A stretch of DNA of 64,000 nt from Streptomyces megasporus (lineage in GTDB: Bacteria; Actinomycetota; Actinomycetes; Streptomycetales; Streptomycetaceae): contig NZ_JODL01000022.1 of the NCBI RefSeq assembly GCF_000718985.1, forward strand, positions 17,990 through 81,989, read 5' to 3'. Both the position numbers and the translations under genes were made by a program. The notes below the pieces were generated by a model. The model did not search any database and was not told where the DNA came from. It saw only the letters and a program-made list of their open reading frames with translations. Positions 36,508-45,187 of the stretch are shown here, piece by piece; positions within the stretch are counted from its first letter, which is position 1, and each line of letters opens with the position of its first letter.

Positions 36508-36966
36508 ATGCGGATCTCGGCGAGAGCGGACTATGCGGTGCGGGCCCTGCTGGAGTTGGCGGCGGCCGGCGACGAGGGTCCGATCAAGGCCGAGTCGATC
36601 GCCACGGCGCAGGGCATCCCGCACAAGTTCCTGGAGGGCATCCTGACCGATCTGCGCCGGGGCAGGCTCGTGGTCAGTCGGCGCGGCGGCAGCGGTGGTT
36701 ACCGGTTGGCCGCGTCCGCGGACACCATCACCATCGCCGACGTGATCCGTGTGGTGGACGGCCCGCTGGTCTCGGTGCGGGGCGCGCGTCCGCCGGAGTT
36801 GTCCTACACCGGTCCCGCACAGGCTCTGTTGCCGCTGTGGATCGCGCTGCGCGCCAACGTCCGCAAGATCCTGGACGAGGTGACGCTGGCCGACGTGGCC
36901 ACGAACCGGCTGCCCTCCCTGGTGCACACCCTGGCCGAGGACCCCGAGGCCTGGACGAATCCGTGA
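36508..36966 (+). CDS. Rrf2-family transcriptional regulator, cysteine-free
   Basis: A 152-residue winged-helix protein starting MRISARADYAVRALLEL, the signature of the Rrf2 family. It has no cysteine at all, so it cannot bind an Fe-S cluster like IscR or NsrR and is more like CymR-type members. The ATG lacks a ribosome site, and GATAAT lies 6 nt upstream, suggesting a leaderless transcript. A nested operator just downstream, before the TauE gene, is the likely target. Confidence 0.9.
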   Translation: MRISARADYAVRALLELAAAGDEGPIKAESIATAQGIPHKFLEGILTDLRRGRLVVSRRGGSGGYRLAASADTITIADVIRVVDGPLVSVRGARPPELSYTGPAQALLPLWIALRANVRKILDEVTLADVATNRLPSLVHTLAEDPEAWTNP

Positions 36967-37107
36967 CTTCCGTTCCCTGAGGGGCGTTTCGCCCCTTTCC
37001 GGCCCTCCCTCTCCTCTTCCGGCCTCCCCCTCCTCCCTCCCTTCTCCTCTCACGCCGCCGTCCACAGTGCGGACTCGGCTTGACCCGGTGCGCGAGGTGC
37101 CGCGACA

Positions 37108-37145
37108 TTCTTCCCTACATAATCGGTAGGAAAACTAGGGAAGAA
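37108..37145. promoter_or_regulatory. Nested inverted-repeat operator before the TauE/SafE gene
   Basis: Outer arms TTCTTCCCTA (37108-37117) and TAGGGAAGAA (37136-37145) are perfect complements. Inside them CCTAC (37114-37118) pairs with GTAGG (37126-37130). A -10-like CATAAT (37118-37123) sits within, so binding would block transcription. The cysteine-free Rrf2 regulator encoded next door is the likely ligand. Confidence 0.7.
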
Positions 37146-37159
37146 GAGGTGGGCCCGGC

Positions 37160-38146
37160 ATGCGGACACTGATCGTGCTGGCGTTGGCGGGCCTGGGGGC
37201 CCAACTGGTCGACGGCAGCCTGGGAATGGCCTATGGGGTGACCTCCACCACCCTGCTGCTGGCCGTGGGCACCAATCCCGCCGCCGCCTCGGCCACGGTG
37301 CACCTGGCGGAGATCGGCACCACCCTGGCCTCCGGCGCGGCCCACTGGCGGTTCGGCAACGTCGACTGGGGCGTCGTGCTGAGGATCGGCATACCCGGCG
37401 CCGTCGGCGCCTTCGCCGGCGCCACCTTCCTGTCGAAGCTGTCCACCGAGGCGGCCGAGCCCGTGATGTCCCTGATCCTGCTCGCCCTGGGGCTGTACGT
37501 CCTGCTGCGGTTCACTCTCGTCGGGCTCCCCACCGACCGTCTGGGCAAGCCGCTGCGCAAGCGGTTCCTCTCCCCGCTGGGTCTGGTGGCCGGTTTCGTG
37601 GACGCCACCGGCGGAGGCGGCTGGGGCCCGGTGAGCACCCCCGCGCTCCTGGCCGGCGGCCGACTGGAGCCCCGCAAGGTGATCGGCTCCATCGACACCA
37701 GCGAGTTCCTGGTGGCCGTCGCCGCGAGCCTGGGCTTCCTGACCGGTCTCGGCTCCGCGGGCGTCAACGCCTCCTGGGCCGTCGCCCTGCTCGTGGGCGG
37801 TCTGATCGCCGCGCCGATCGCCGCGTGGCTGGTCCGTCACGTTCCCCCGCGCGTCCTGGGCTCCGCGGTGGGCGGTCTGATCGTCGTCACCAACACGCGC
37901 ACCCTGCTCGACAGCGACTGGATCGGCGCCGGGGACGCCGTGCGGTACCCGATCCACGCCGTCCTGTACGTGGCGTGGGCCGCCGCCCTCGCCCACTCGA
38001 TCCGCGAACACCGCCGTGTCCCCGCGGCCGAGCCCGTCCACGCGGACCCGGCCGAAGCCCCCGCCCGGCAGGGCGGGCGGGAGGAGAGCGGCGCGCACCG
38101 CCGCCCCCCCCTCCCACGGTCTCCGCACGTCCCACCGTCCACGTGA
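37160..38146 (+). CDS. TauE/SafE-family sulfite/anion exporter
   Basis: A 328-residue membrane protein with about eight hydrophobic helices and the TauE/SafE hallmarks: GLGAQLVDGSLGMAYGVTS at the N-terminus and the mid-protein repeat GLVAGFVDATGGGGWGPVSTP. The last ~45 residues are a hydrophilic Pro/Arg tail. The family exports sulfite, sulfoacetate or related anions. With an Rrf2 regulator and an overlapping operator upstream, a sulfur-responsive role is likely, but the substrate is not proven. Confidence 0.9.
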   Translation: MRTLIVLALAGLGAQLVDGSLGMAYGVTSTTLLLAVGTNPAAASATVHLAEIGTTLASGAAHWRFGNVDWGVVLRIGIPGAVGAFAGATFLSKLSTEAAEPVMSLILLALGLYVLLRFTLVGLPTDRLGKPLRKRFLSPLGLVAGFVDATGGGGWGPVSTPALLAGGRLEPRKVIGSIDTSEFLVAVAASLGFLTGLGSAGVNASWAVALLVGGLIAAPIAAWLVRHVPPRVLGSAVGGLIVVTNTRTLLDSDWIGAGDAVRYPIHAVLYVAWAAALAHSIREHRRVPAAEPVHADPAEAPARQGGREESGAHRRPPLPRSPHVPPST

Positions 38147-38159
38147 AGGAGCGATCACG

Positions 38160-38648
38160 GTGAACCACACCATCACCGCCCCCGCCGACACGAGCGCCCT
38201 CGCCGGCCGGCCCCCTTCTTCCGAACGACTGGTCACCTACGTGGTGCTCGCCCCCGAGACCGCCCGCGTGTCCGACCTGTTCGCCCCGGACCTCACCGTC
38301 CGGCGCGTGGAGGGGCCGGGGACGAAGGCGCCGAAGCGACCGGAGCCGCCGACCGATCCGGCGTCGGGGCTCCACGTCGACCCCGACCGGTACACGGCCT
38401 CGATCGACGGGCGACCACTGGAGCTGACCTACCTGGAGTTCGGACTGCTGGCCCACCTCACGGCCCACCCGCACCGGGTCCACACCCGCGCCCACCTGAT
38501 GGAGGTCGTCTGGGGCTACGACCACGTGGTCGACAGCCGCACCATCGACGTCCACGTCGCCAGGCTCCGCCGCAAGCTCGGCCCCGTCCACCGGAGCGGC
38601 ATCGCCACCGTGCGGCGCGTCGGCTACAAGTACGTGCCCGTCACCTGA
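38160..38648 (+). CDS. Orphan OmpR-type winged-helix protein without receiver
   Basis: A 162-residue protein. The C-terminal ~100 residues are a Trans_reg_C winged helix of the OmpR/PhoB class (LELTYLEFGLLAHLTAHPHRVHTR, LMEVVWGYDHVVDSRTIDVHVARLRRKLG, VRRVGYKYVPV). The usual receiver domain is missing, replaced by a ~60-residue disordered region. GTG with GAAGGAG upstream. It starts 13 bp after the TauE gene, so is co-transcribed. Its 3' end overlaps the convergent gene by 25 bp. Confidence 0.87.
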   Translation: MNHTITAPADTSALAGRPPSSERLVTYVVLAPETARVSDLFAPDLTVRRVEGPGTKAPKRPEPPTDPASGLHVDPDRYTASIDGRPLELTYLEFGLLAHLTAHPHRVHTRAHLMEVVWGYDHVVDSRTIDVHVARLRRKLGPVHRSGIATVRRVGYKYVPVT

Positions 38649-39148
38649 GGGGGACGGCCGGCTCGATGCCCGGGCGCGTCGAACGCTCCCACCGGGTCGG
38701 TGCTCCAGTCCGGACGGACGCCCAGGGCGTTGCACACCACGATGTAGAGCATGACGGGGTGGGTGTAGGGCACGTCGTCCTCGGGCCAGTGGGTCAGACA
38801 CGGCCCGGCGCCCGGGGCGCCGACGGGGACGAGGGCGTCCGTCGCGTAGTGGGCCGGTTCGGGCCAGACGAGGCCGGCGTCGGCCTGGGCGGGCACGATC
38901 CACCACCACCGCTCGGCGTCGGCGAACACGCACCCCGTCCGGGGCAGCCCGCGTCCGACGCGCGGCCCGAGGCCGGCGTCCACGCCGACGGCGTCGTAGC
39001 CGAGGGGCGCGCGCAGGGCGGCGGGCAGCCGCAGGCGTTCGCGGAGGTGTTCCGTCCGCCCTTGCCCGCGCGGGCCGCCCCGCAGGTCGCGCAAGCCGCG
39101 CAGGCCGCGCGCGAAGGCCGCCGGCAGGGCGGCGCCGAGCGCGGACAT
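38624..39148 (-). CDS. Conserved hypothetical protein beside XRE/DUF397 locus
   Basis: A 174-residue soluble protein with an Arg/Leu-rich N-terminus and a Trp-rich second half (WWWIVPAQADAGLVWPEP, then HWPEDDVPYTHPVMLYI). I do not recognise a family. Proteins like this are often found divergent from XRE/DUF397 genes in Streptomyces. Start is uncertain: ATG at 39148 lacks a ribosome site and an in-frame ATG at 39280 is an alternative. Confidence 0.6.
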   Translation of the reverse strand: MSALGAALPAAFARGLRGLRDLRGGPRGQGRTEHLRERLRLPAALRAPLGYDAVGVDAGLGPRVGRGLPRTGCVFADAERWWWIVPAQADAGLVWPEPAHYATDALVPVGAPGAGPCLTHWPEDDVPYTHPVMLYIVVCNALGVRPDWSTDPVGAFDAPGHRAGRPPQVTGTYL

Positions 39149-39353
39149 CAGCGCGCCACACCGGTCGAGGGCAGCCCGGCTCGCGCCGTCCGCCCGTGGC
39201 GGCGCGCGAGCGGCGCGGACTCGGCCCGCGCGGCCGGTTCCGTCCCGTGGGGGAGGCGGAGGTCGTGGAGTGTGCGGCATGCCCGCGACCGCACCGTGGT
39301 GAACCGTGTCACACCGCCAACTATGCTTCCGTGCCGGACAGTTGGCAAGGGTC

Positions 39354-39372
39354 ACTCTGCACAGTGCAGAGT
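39354..39372. promoter_or_regulatory. 19-bp palindromic operator of the XRE locus
   Basis: ACTCTGCACAGTGCAGAGT is a perfect palindrome around a central A. It lies 80 bp upstream of the XRE gene in the 302-bp divergent region. A partial third half-site TGCAGGG follows. The XRE protein is the likely ligand. Confidence 0.65.
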
Positions 39373-39450
39373 TTTGAGTGCAGGGTGTTCGCCCCGCGAA
39401 CGGCGTGGCACACTGCGGGGCATGGCCAGGAAGACCAGGAGAGGCATCCG

Positions 39451-40311
39451 GTGAGTGAGCCCCGGTCGGCCCCCACCGTGGGCCAGCTCGTGCTGGGAAG
39501 ACGGCTTCAGGACCTGCGCGAGAAGGCCGGCCTGAAGCGCGAGGAGGCCGCGAGGGTCCTCCATGTCACCTCCGCCACGATCCGCAGGATGGAGACGGCC
39601 GAGGTCGCCCTGAAGATCCCGTACGTGCGCCTGCTGCTGGAGGCGTACGGAGTGTCCGGCCCCGACGTCGAGACCTTCGTGGCGCTCGTGGAGGAGGCCA
39701 ACAGGCCCGGTTGGTGGCAGCGGTTCCGCGACGTGCTGCCGGACTGGTTCAGCGTCCACGTCAGCCTGGAGAACTCGGCGAAGGTCATCCGCGCCTACGA
39801 ACCCCAACTCGTGCCCGGCCTCCTCCAGACCGAGGAGTACGCCCGGTGTGTGCTGCGCAGCGGAGCCGTGGGACGGACCTCCCCGAAGGAGGTCGAGCGG
39901 CACGTGGCGCTGCGCATGGAGCGTCAGAGGCTGCTCACCCGCCCCGACCCCCCGCACCTGTGGGTCCTGGTGGACGAGACCGCGCTGCGCCGCCGCGTCG
40001 GCACGCCGGAGGTGATGCGGGAGCAGATCGACCGACTGCTGGAGGAGAGCGAGAGGCCGAACGTCACCCTCCAGATCACCGAGTTCTCCGCCGGGTTCCA
40101 CCCCGGCACCCACGGTCCCTTCGTCCTGTTCCGCTTCGACCTGCCCGAGCTCCCCGACATGGTCTACGTGGAGTACCTGACCGGTGCCGTCTACCTGGAC
40201 GAGCGCACCGAGGTCGCCTCCCATCTCGAACTCCTGGACCGCATGTCGGCCCAGGCGGCAACGGCACGACGCACGAGGGAGATCCTCCGGGATCTCCGCA
40301 AGGAGCTCTGA
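39451..40311 (+). CDS. XRE-family regulator with DUF5753
   Basis: A 286-residue protein. The N-terminal Cro/C1-type helix-turn-helix (GRRLQDLREKAGLKREEAARVLHVTSATIRRMETAE) is followed by a DUF5753 domain (YEPQLVPGLLQTEEYAR ... FSAGFHPGTHGPFVLF). These proteins pair with small DUF397 partners and regulate development or antibiotic production (BldB/AbaA-type loci). GTG after AGGAGAGG. Confidence 0.93.
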   Translation: MSEPRSAPTVGQLVLGRRLQDLREKAGLKREEAARVLHVTSATIRRMETAEVALKIPYVRLLLEAYGVSGPDVETFVALVEEANRPGWWQRFRDVLPDWFSVHVSLENSAKVIRAYEPQLVPGLLQTEEYARCVLRSGAVGRTSPKEVERHVALRMERQRLLTRPDPPHLWVLVDETALRRRVGTPEVMREQIDRLLEESERPNVTLQITEFSAGFHPGTHGPFVLFRFDLPELPDMVYVEYLTGAVYLDERTEVASHLELLDRMSAQAATARRTREILRDLRKEL

Positions 40312-40312
40312 G

Positions 40313-40549
40313 ATGGGCCGCATATACAACGGCATGCCCGCCGGCGACCTCGGCGCCGAGGGCTGGCACAAGCCGTGGAGCGGGGGCAACGGCGGCAACT
40401 GCGTGGAGGCGATGAAGCTCGGCGACGGCCGCGTGGCACTGCGGCAGTCCAACGACCCCGACGGTCCGGCACTGATCTACACCCGCGGGGAGATCAGCGC
40501 GTTCATCCGGGGCGCCAAGGCGGGGAAGGCGGACTTCCTGCTCTCCTGA
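40313..40549 (+). CDS. DUF397-domain protein
   Basis: A 78-residue protein with the DUF397 core (WHKPWSGGNGGNCVEAMKLGDGRVALRQSNDPDGPALIYTRGE). It starts 1 nt after the XRE stop codon and uses an AAGGAG that lies inside that gene's end. It is the usual partner or modulator of the XRE protein. Confidence 0.93.
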   Translation: MGRIYNGMPAGDLGAEGWHKPWSGGNGGNCVEAMKLGDGRVALRQSNDPDGPALIYTRGEISAFIRGAKAGKADFLLS

Positions 40550-40689
40550 CGCCGCACGGCCGGTCGGCCGCGCGCACGGACCGGCGCGAACGCCGGTCAC
40601 CGATGGCCGGTTACCGCCGTACGGCACACCGGCGGCCCGCCTCGGTCCTATTCTGACGGGCAATCAGACCCCTGGAGGAGAACGAGCGC

Positions 40690-41520
40690 ATGGCCGACGA
40701 CATGAGTTGGACCCGGAACGCCCCGGCCGAGGCACCGGTCGGGATCGACACCTCCGTCCCCAGCATCGCGCGGGTCTACGACGCGATCCTGGGCGGCAAG
40801 GACAACTACCCGGTGGACCAGGAGATCGCCGAGCAGGTGGCCAGGGCCTTCCCCGACGGCGGGGAGGGCGCGCGGACCAACCGCAGACTCCTGGTCCGCG
40901 CGGTGCGCCACCTCGCCCGTCAGGGCATCGACCAGTTCCTCGACATCGGCTCCGGCCTGCCGACCGCGCAGAACACCCACCAGGTGGCCCAGGAGATCAA
41001 TCCGAAGGCGAGGGTCGTCTACGTCGACAACGACCCGATCGTCCTCGCCCACGGCCGCGCCCTGTTGGAGGACGACGACCGCACCGTCGTGGTCACCGCC
41101 GACATACGCGAGCCCGACGTCCTGTTGAACCACCCTGACGTGACGCGGATGCTGGACCCGGAACGCCCGGTGGGACTGATTCTCAACGCCGTGGTCCACC
41201 ACCTCCTCGACGAGGAGGACCCGGACGGGCTGGTGGAGACCTACAAGGCGTGGCTGCCGCCGGGCGGTTACCTGCTGTTGACCCACTTCTGCTCCTCCAC
41301 CCCCGAGGCCCGCGGTCTGGAGGCGGTGTTACGCCAGGCCCTGGGACGGGGGCAGTTGCGCAGCATGGCGCGGATCGCCGCCTTCTTCGAGGGGCTGGAG
41401 ATGGTCGAGCCGGGTGTGGTGTACCTGCCGTACTGGCACCCCGACGAGCCGGTGGAGGCACCGCTGGACATCGCCGGCCTGCTGGTCGCCGGCGGTCTGG
41501 GGCGCAAGCCGCAGGCGTAG
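40690..41520 (+). CDS. DUF574-type SAM-dependent methyltransferase
   Basis: A 276-residue protein of the DUF574 (Methyltransf_19) family: SIARVYDAILGGKDNYPVD, ARTNRRLLVRAVRHLA, then SAM-binding FLDIGSGLPTAQNTHQ and VVYVDNDPIVLAHG. Substrates of the family are unknown. Codon 214 is TTA (41329-41331), so translation may depend on bldA. A hairpin follows. A paralogue lies at 47.1 kb. Confidence 0.92.
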   Translation: MADDMSWTRNAPAEAPVGIDTSVPSIARVYDAILGGKDNYPVDQEIAEQVARAFPDGGEGARTNRRLLVRAVRHLARQGIDQFLDIGSGLPTAQNTHQVAQEINPKARVVYVDNDPIVLAHGRALLEDDDRTVVVTADIREPDVLLNHPDVTRMLDPERPVGLILNAVVHHLLDEEDPDGLVETYKAWLPPGGYLLLTHFCSSTPEARGLEAVLRQALGRGQLRSMARIAAFFEGLEMVEPGVVYLPYWHPDEPVEAPLDIAGLLVAGGLGRKPQA

Positions 41521-41589
41521 CCGGACGGAAGCCCCCGGGTCCGCGCGGAGCGCCGAGGCGCACGGACACGGGTCCGCGGGGCCCGTCTT

Positions 41590-41614
41590 CCCCGCCCGCC
41601 CCACACGGGCGGGG
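41590..41614. terminator. Bidirectional hairpin between convergent genes
   Basis: CCCCGCCCG and CGGGCGGGG flank a 7-nt loop between the methyltransferase and the convergent 87-residue gene. Confidence 0.65.
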
Positions 41615-41634
41615 CGGCGGGCCCCGCTCACGAC

Positions 41635-41898
41635 TCACGGCTCGCAGACCTTCCGGATGTACGCCAGGAGCTCGTCGAGCGTGTGGCGCGTGACCCTCAG
41701 CTCCGCCTCGAACTCCTCCAGCGACTCCTCCAGGGCGTGGAGGTGGTGCTCGTCGGGTTCGGGCTTCCCCCGCTCCTCCCCCAGCAGTCGCTCGATGTTC
41801 CCGATCGCCGTCTCCAGGTGTCCGAGGGCCTTCGCCTGGCGGCGGGCCGTCCTCCTCAGAGCCCTGCACATGTCCGCGTGCCTCAGCGTCTCGGCCAT
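41635..41898 (-). CDS. Small helical hypothetical protein, 87 aa
   Basis: An 87-residue, highly charged protein that is nearly all helix (ALGHLETAIGNIERLLGEE and ALEESLEEFEAELRVTRHTL), probably a short coiled coil that dimerises. ATG follows GAGGACGAG. No family recognised. Its leader carries the motif shared with the usp promoter. Confidence 0.7.
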   Translation of the reverse strand: MAETLRHADMCRALRRTARRQAKALGHLETAIGNIERLLGEERGKPEPDEHHLHALEESLEEFEAELRVTRHTLDELLAYIRKVCEP

Positions 41899-42024
41899 CT
41901 CGTCCTCTCCCGCTGCCGGATTCCGGTGACCCCACGCTCTCCACCCTGGGACGCCCGCAGAGAGCGCGCACGTCCCCAAGGGCGCGGCCGGTCCGCCGGC
42001 GGGGTGATCGGGGCCGGCCGGCGT

Positions 42025-42044
42025 CCGCTTGGCACACTTTTTCT
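42025..42044 (-). promoter_or_regulatory. Motif shared with 34109-34128 (small helical gene side)
   Basis: Plus-strand CCGCTTGGCACACTTTTTCT differs from the usp-side copy only by one extra T. It lies ~127 bp upstream of the 87-residue gene start, in the same orientation relative to its gene as the usp copy. Confidence 0.5.
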
Positions 42045-42244
42045 CCCGGGCTCCCGCCGGTTTCCCCCGGTGGTTCCGCTCTCGTCCGTCGAACCGCCCG
42101 TCGAGCCGCCCGTCGAGTGCGGTCGGCACCGTGTACGGCCGCTCAGGGGCGGATGAGTACGGCTACTCAGGCGCCCGTGGACGGTCCGGGCGACGATCGG
42201 ACCATCACACCGCCGGCGTTCGAAGAACGCAGAGGAGACCCGCC

Positions 42245-42937
42245 GTGCTCAGCACCGTCGCCCGTACCGTCGTCCCCGCACTCGGCCGTCTGCGGGTCAC
42301 CCGTGCCCCCGGCGCCGAGCTCGCACCCGGCAGCATCGTCGCCGCCAACCACACCTCGCTCGTCGACCCCGGTGTGGTGCTGGCCGCCCTCGACCGTCTG
42401 GGCACTCGGCCCGTCGTCCTGGCCACCGCCGGACTGTGGCGGGTTCCCGGTCTGCGTCACGCGCTCGTCCGCGAGGGGCATGTCCCGGTGCACCGCGGCA
42501 CCCACCGGGCTGCCGCCTCGCTGGAGGGCGCCGCCGCCGCGCTGGCGGCGGGGCGGATCGTCCTCCTCTACGGCGAGGGCGGTCTGCCGCGCCGCACCGA
42601 CGCGGGCGAGGCGGCGCCCGGCCCGTTCCGCACCGGCCTGGCCCGCCTGGCGCTGGCCACGGGCGCCCCGATCGTCCCGCTCGGGCAGGCGGGATCGCGT
42701 CGGATCAGTTCCGGGTCCGCCGTCAAGCAGGTCGCCGGGTTCGTCACCGCCCCGCTGCGCCGTCCCGACGTCCACGTTCACGTCGGGGCGCCCATCCGGC
42801 TCTCCGGCGACATCGTCACGGCCACCGCGCGGGCCCGCCGGGCGGTCGTCGACGCCTGGCGGATCGCGGCGCACCAGGCCGGACACCTCCCCCACGCGGG
42901 GGGCCTCTCCGGGGCGGACCTCGACGTGACCGCCTGA
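42245..42937 (+). CDS. 1-acyl-glycerol-3-phosphate acyltransferase family (PlsC-like)
   Basis: A 230-residue acyltransferase with motif I NHTSLVD (NHxxxxD) near residue 36, a motif III-like GEGGLPRR and motif IV APIVPLGQAG. It likely acylates a lysophospholipid or similar acceptor at the membrane. It has no clear transmembrane segment beyond short hydrophobic patches. GTG with AGAGGAGA upstream. Monocistronic. Confidence 0.88.
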   Translation: MLSTVARTVVPALGRLRVTRAPGAELAPGSIVAANHTSLVDPGVVLAALDRLGTRPVVLATAGLWRVPGLRHALVREGHVPVHRGTHRAAASLEGAAAALAAGRIVLLYGEGGLPRRTDAGEAAPGPFRTGLARLALATGAPIVPLGQAGSRRISSGSAVKQVAGFVTAPLRRPDVHVHVGAPIRLSGDIVTATARARRAVVDAWRIAAHQAGHLPHAGGLSGADLDVTA

Positions 42938-42949
42938 GCGGGCGGTCCC

Positions 42950-45187
42950 TCAGCCCCCTTCCGCGGTGGGCGTCGCCGACTCCGCCGACTCCAGGGCGCG
43001 GCGGCACGCCCTCAGCAGCGCCTCGTCGGCGGCGACGTCGAAATCGCTGTCGAGGTCGCCGTCGAAGTCGCCGTCAAGAGTGCCGTCGAGGGTGCCGTCG
43101 GCGTCCTGCCGCCGGCCGACGCGACGCACCTCGAGGAGCTCGGCACGCAGCAGGGGCGCCGCGGGCGCGGCGGCGGCGCCCATCTCCGTCAGGCAGTCGG
43201 CGACCGTCCCTCGGAGGCGGGGGTCGCCCTCCCATGCCTCGCACAGGACCGGCAAGACGGTCTCGGCGTCCCCCGCCGTCCGCCAGAGGGCAATCGCCGC
43301 GGCGGCCCGGAACCGCGTCCCCCCGCCGGCCGCCACCGCTTCGCGCAGTCGGGGCGCGACCGACGCGGCGGCGGGGCCCATCCTCCCCAGAGCCGAGGCA
43401 GCCGAACGCCGGCTCCGCGCGTCCCCGGTGTCGAGCGCGGTGCGCAGCGCGGGCAGGACGGCCTCGGCGTCCCCCTCGACCGCCCACAAGGCCCGGGCGG
43501 CGTCCACGGCCACACCGGGCTCGGACAGCAGCGCCCGCAGGTCCGAAACGGCCTCGCGCGCGGCGGGGCCGAGGGACTCGACGGCGCGCAGGGCCGCACG
43601 CAGGATCTCCCGACGCGTCCCGGCGCTCCCCTTCCCCGGTGTCTCGCGCGACGCCCGCAGCACCCGCAGCACCTCCGGGAGGGCGTCGCCGGCGCCGAGC
43701 GCGGTGAGCGCGGTCAACCACGACAACAGGGCCGTCACGGTCGGGGCGTGCGCGTCCTCGCCGAGCGGCGTCCCGGCCAGTCGCCGGCGCAGCAGCGGCA
43801 CCAGCGGGGCGGCGTGGTCGCCGAACTCCCCGATCGCCCCGCCCAGATCCTCGGGGAGCCGGGGGCGTTCCAGGGCGGCGGCCAGGTACGGCACCGCGCG
43901 GGGGTCGCCCAGCCGGGCGAGCGTCGCCAGGGCGCCGGCGAGCCCGACGGCGCCGCTCGGCCGTGTCGTGACGCCGCCTCCCGGTTCCGCCGCCACGGCG
44001 GCGGCCAGGTGGTCGGCGGCGGGGGCCGCCAGGTCGGGGAACTGCCTCAGCACGGCGGCGGCGACTCCTCTCGACGCGGGATCGGCGAGGTCCCGACCGA
44101 CCGCCTCCACCACCTCCTGGTGCGCGCCACGCAGGCCGCGCACCAACCCGGAGGCCGCCCACAGGGCGTCCACGCGCTCGCTCCGGCCGGCGGCGCGGAG
44201 TCGGTGGAGGACCAGTTCGGTGCGTTCGGCCACCCGATCGTCCAGGACGTCGTGCAGAACGCGCAGCAGGGACACCACCTCCCCGGTGACACGTTCGGCG
44301 TGCTCATCGTCCTCCGGCTCCTCCCGCCGGGCGGCGTGCGTGCCGCCGGCGGGCCGTTCGGGGGCGGAGCCGGAGTCGGCGGCGGAATCGGGGTCGGGGT
44401 CGGGGCCTGTGGGAGGGAGCGGTCGCTCGCGCATCCCGTCGAGCAGGTCGACGACGGTGGGCACGACCCCGACGGGCAGCCGCTCGGGGACGTGGGACAG
44501 GAGCCGGGCGAGGGCCGCGAGCCGTTCGACGGGCTCGGTGCCGTCGTGGAACAACTCCTCGAGCAGCGCCAGGGCGTCGTCGGCCGCCTCCGGGTGTCGT
44601 CGGACGACCGCCTCCACCGCGTCCACCAACGCCAGACGTGCCGGGGCGTCCCGCTCCGAGGGCAGCCGCTCCCGGAGCGTCGACACAACGCGCGCCCCGT
44701 CGCCGTGGAACAGGGCCAGCGCGAAGGGCGCCGCCCGGCGCACGCCGGGGTCGGCGTCGTCCACCAGGGAGAGGAGCACATCGGCCCCGGCCCGGACGGC
44801 GTCCCCGGCCTTCCGGCACATGGCCCGCCAGGCGATCGTCGCCTCGTCGTCCTGATCCTCGTCCTCGTCCTCGTCGTACGGGTCCCGGTCCCCGATGTCG
44901 ACGAGGAGGTCGATCAGTTCGCCGCGGTCGCCGACGGCGGGGTCGGCGGCCAGGACGTACAGGAACGGGACGCAGGCGATCGTCGAGTCGTGGACGTCGC
45001 CCTGGTGGCACACGGCTCGGCGCAGCTCCTCCAGGGAGCTCTCGCGCTCCGCCGGATCGTCGGAGGCGAGTGCGCGCAGCAGCGCGAGCACGTCGTCCGT
45101 CAGGCCGCCCGCGTGCTCCGGCGCGTCCCGGTCGATCTCCCGCGGTCTCGCCGACACGGCGTCCCTCCCGGTCCGTTCGTCGCTCAC
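42950..45187 (-). CDS. HEAT-repeat protein with acidic low-complexity tracts
   Basis: A 745-residue helical-repeat protein with many HEAT units (for example RRSAASALGRMGPAAASVAPRLREAV, LRGTVADCLTEMGAAAAPAAPLL). It has an Asp/Glu run near residue 110 (DEDEDEDQDDE) and a C-terminal Asp-Gly repeat (TLDGTLDGDFDGDLD). GTG overlaps the upstream gene's stop as GTGA. It is the third gene of a sigma factor operon. Scaffold role inferred; partner unknown. Confidence 0.82.
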   Translation of the reverse strand: MSDERTGRDAVSARPREIDRDAPEHAGGLTDDVLALLRALASDDPAERESSLEELRRAVCHQGDVHDSTIACVPFLYVLAADPAVGDRGELIDLLVDIGDRDPYDEDEDEDQDDEATIAWRAMCRKAGDAVRAGADVLLSLVDDADPGVRRAAPFALALFHGDGARVVSTLRERLPSERDAPARLALVDAVEAVVRRHPEAADDALALLEELFHDGTEPVERLAALARLLSHVPERLPVGVVPTVVDLLDGMRERPLPPTGPDPDPDSAADSGSAPERPAGGTHAARREEPEDDEHAERVTGEVVSLLRVLHDVLDDRVAERTELVLHRLRAAGRSERVDALWAASGLVRGLRGAHQEVVEAVGRDLADPASRGVAAAVLRQFPDLAAPAADHLAAAVAAEPGGGVTTRPSGAVGLAGALATLARLGDPRAVPYLAAALERPRLPEDLGGAIGEFGDHAAPLVPLLRRRLAGTPLGEDAHAPTVTALLSWLTALTALGAGDALPEVLRVLRASRETPGKGSAGTRREILRAALRAVESLGPAAREAVSDLRALLSEPGVAVDAARALWAVEGDAEAVLPALRTALDTGDARSRRSAASALGRMGPAAASVAPRLREAVAAGGGTRFRAAAAIALWRTAGDAETVLPVLCEAWEGDPRLRGTVADCLTEMGAAAAPAAPLLRAELLEVRRVGRRQDADGTLDGTLDGDFDGDLDSDFDVAADEALLRACRRALESAESATPTAEGG

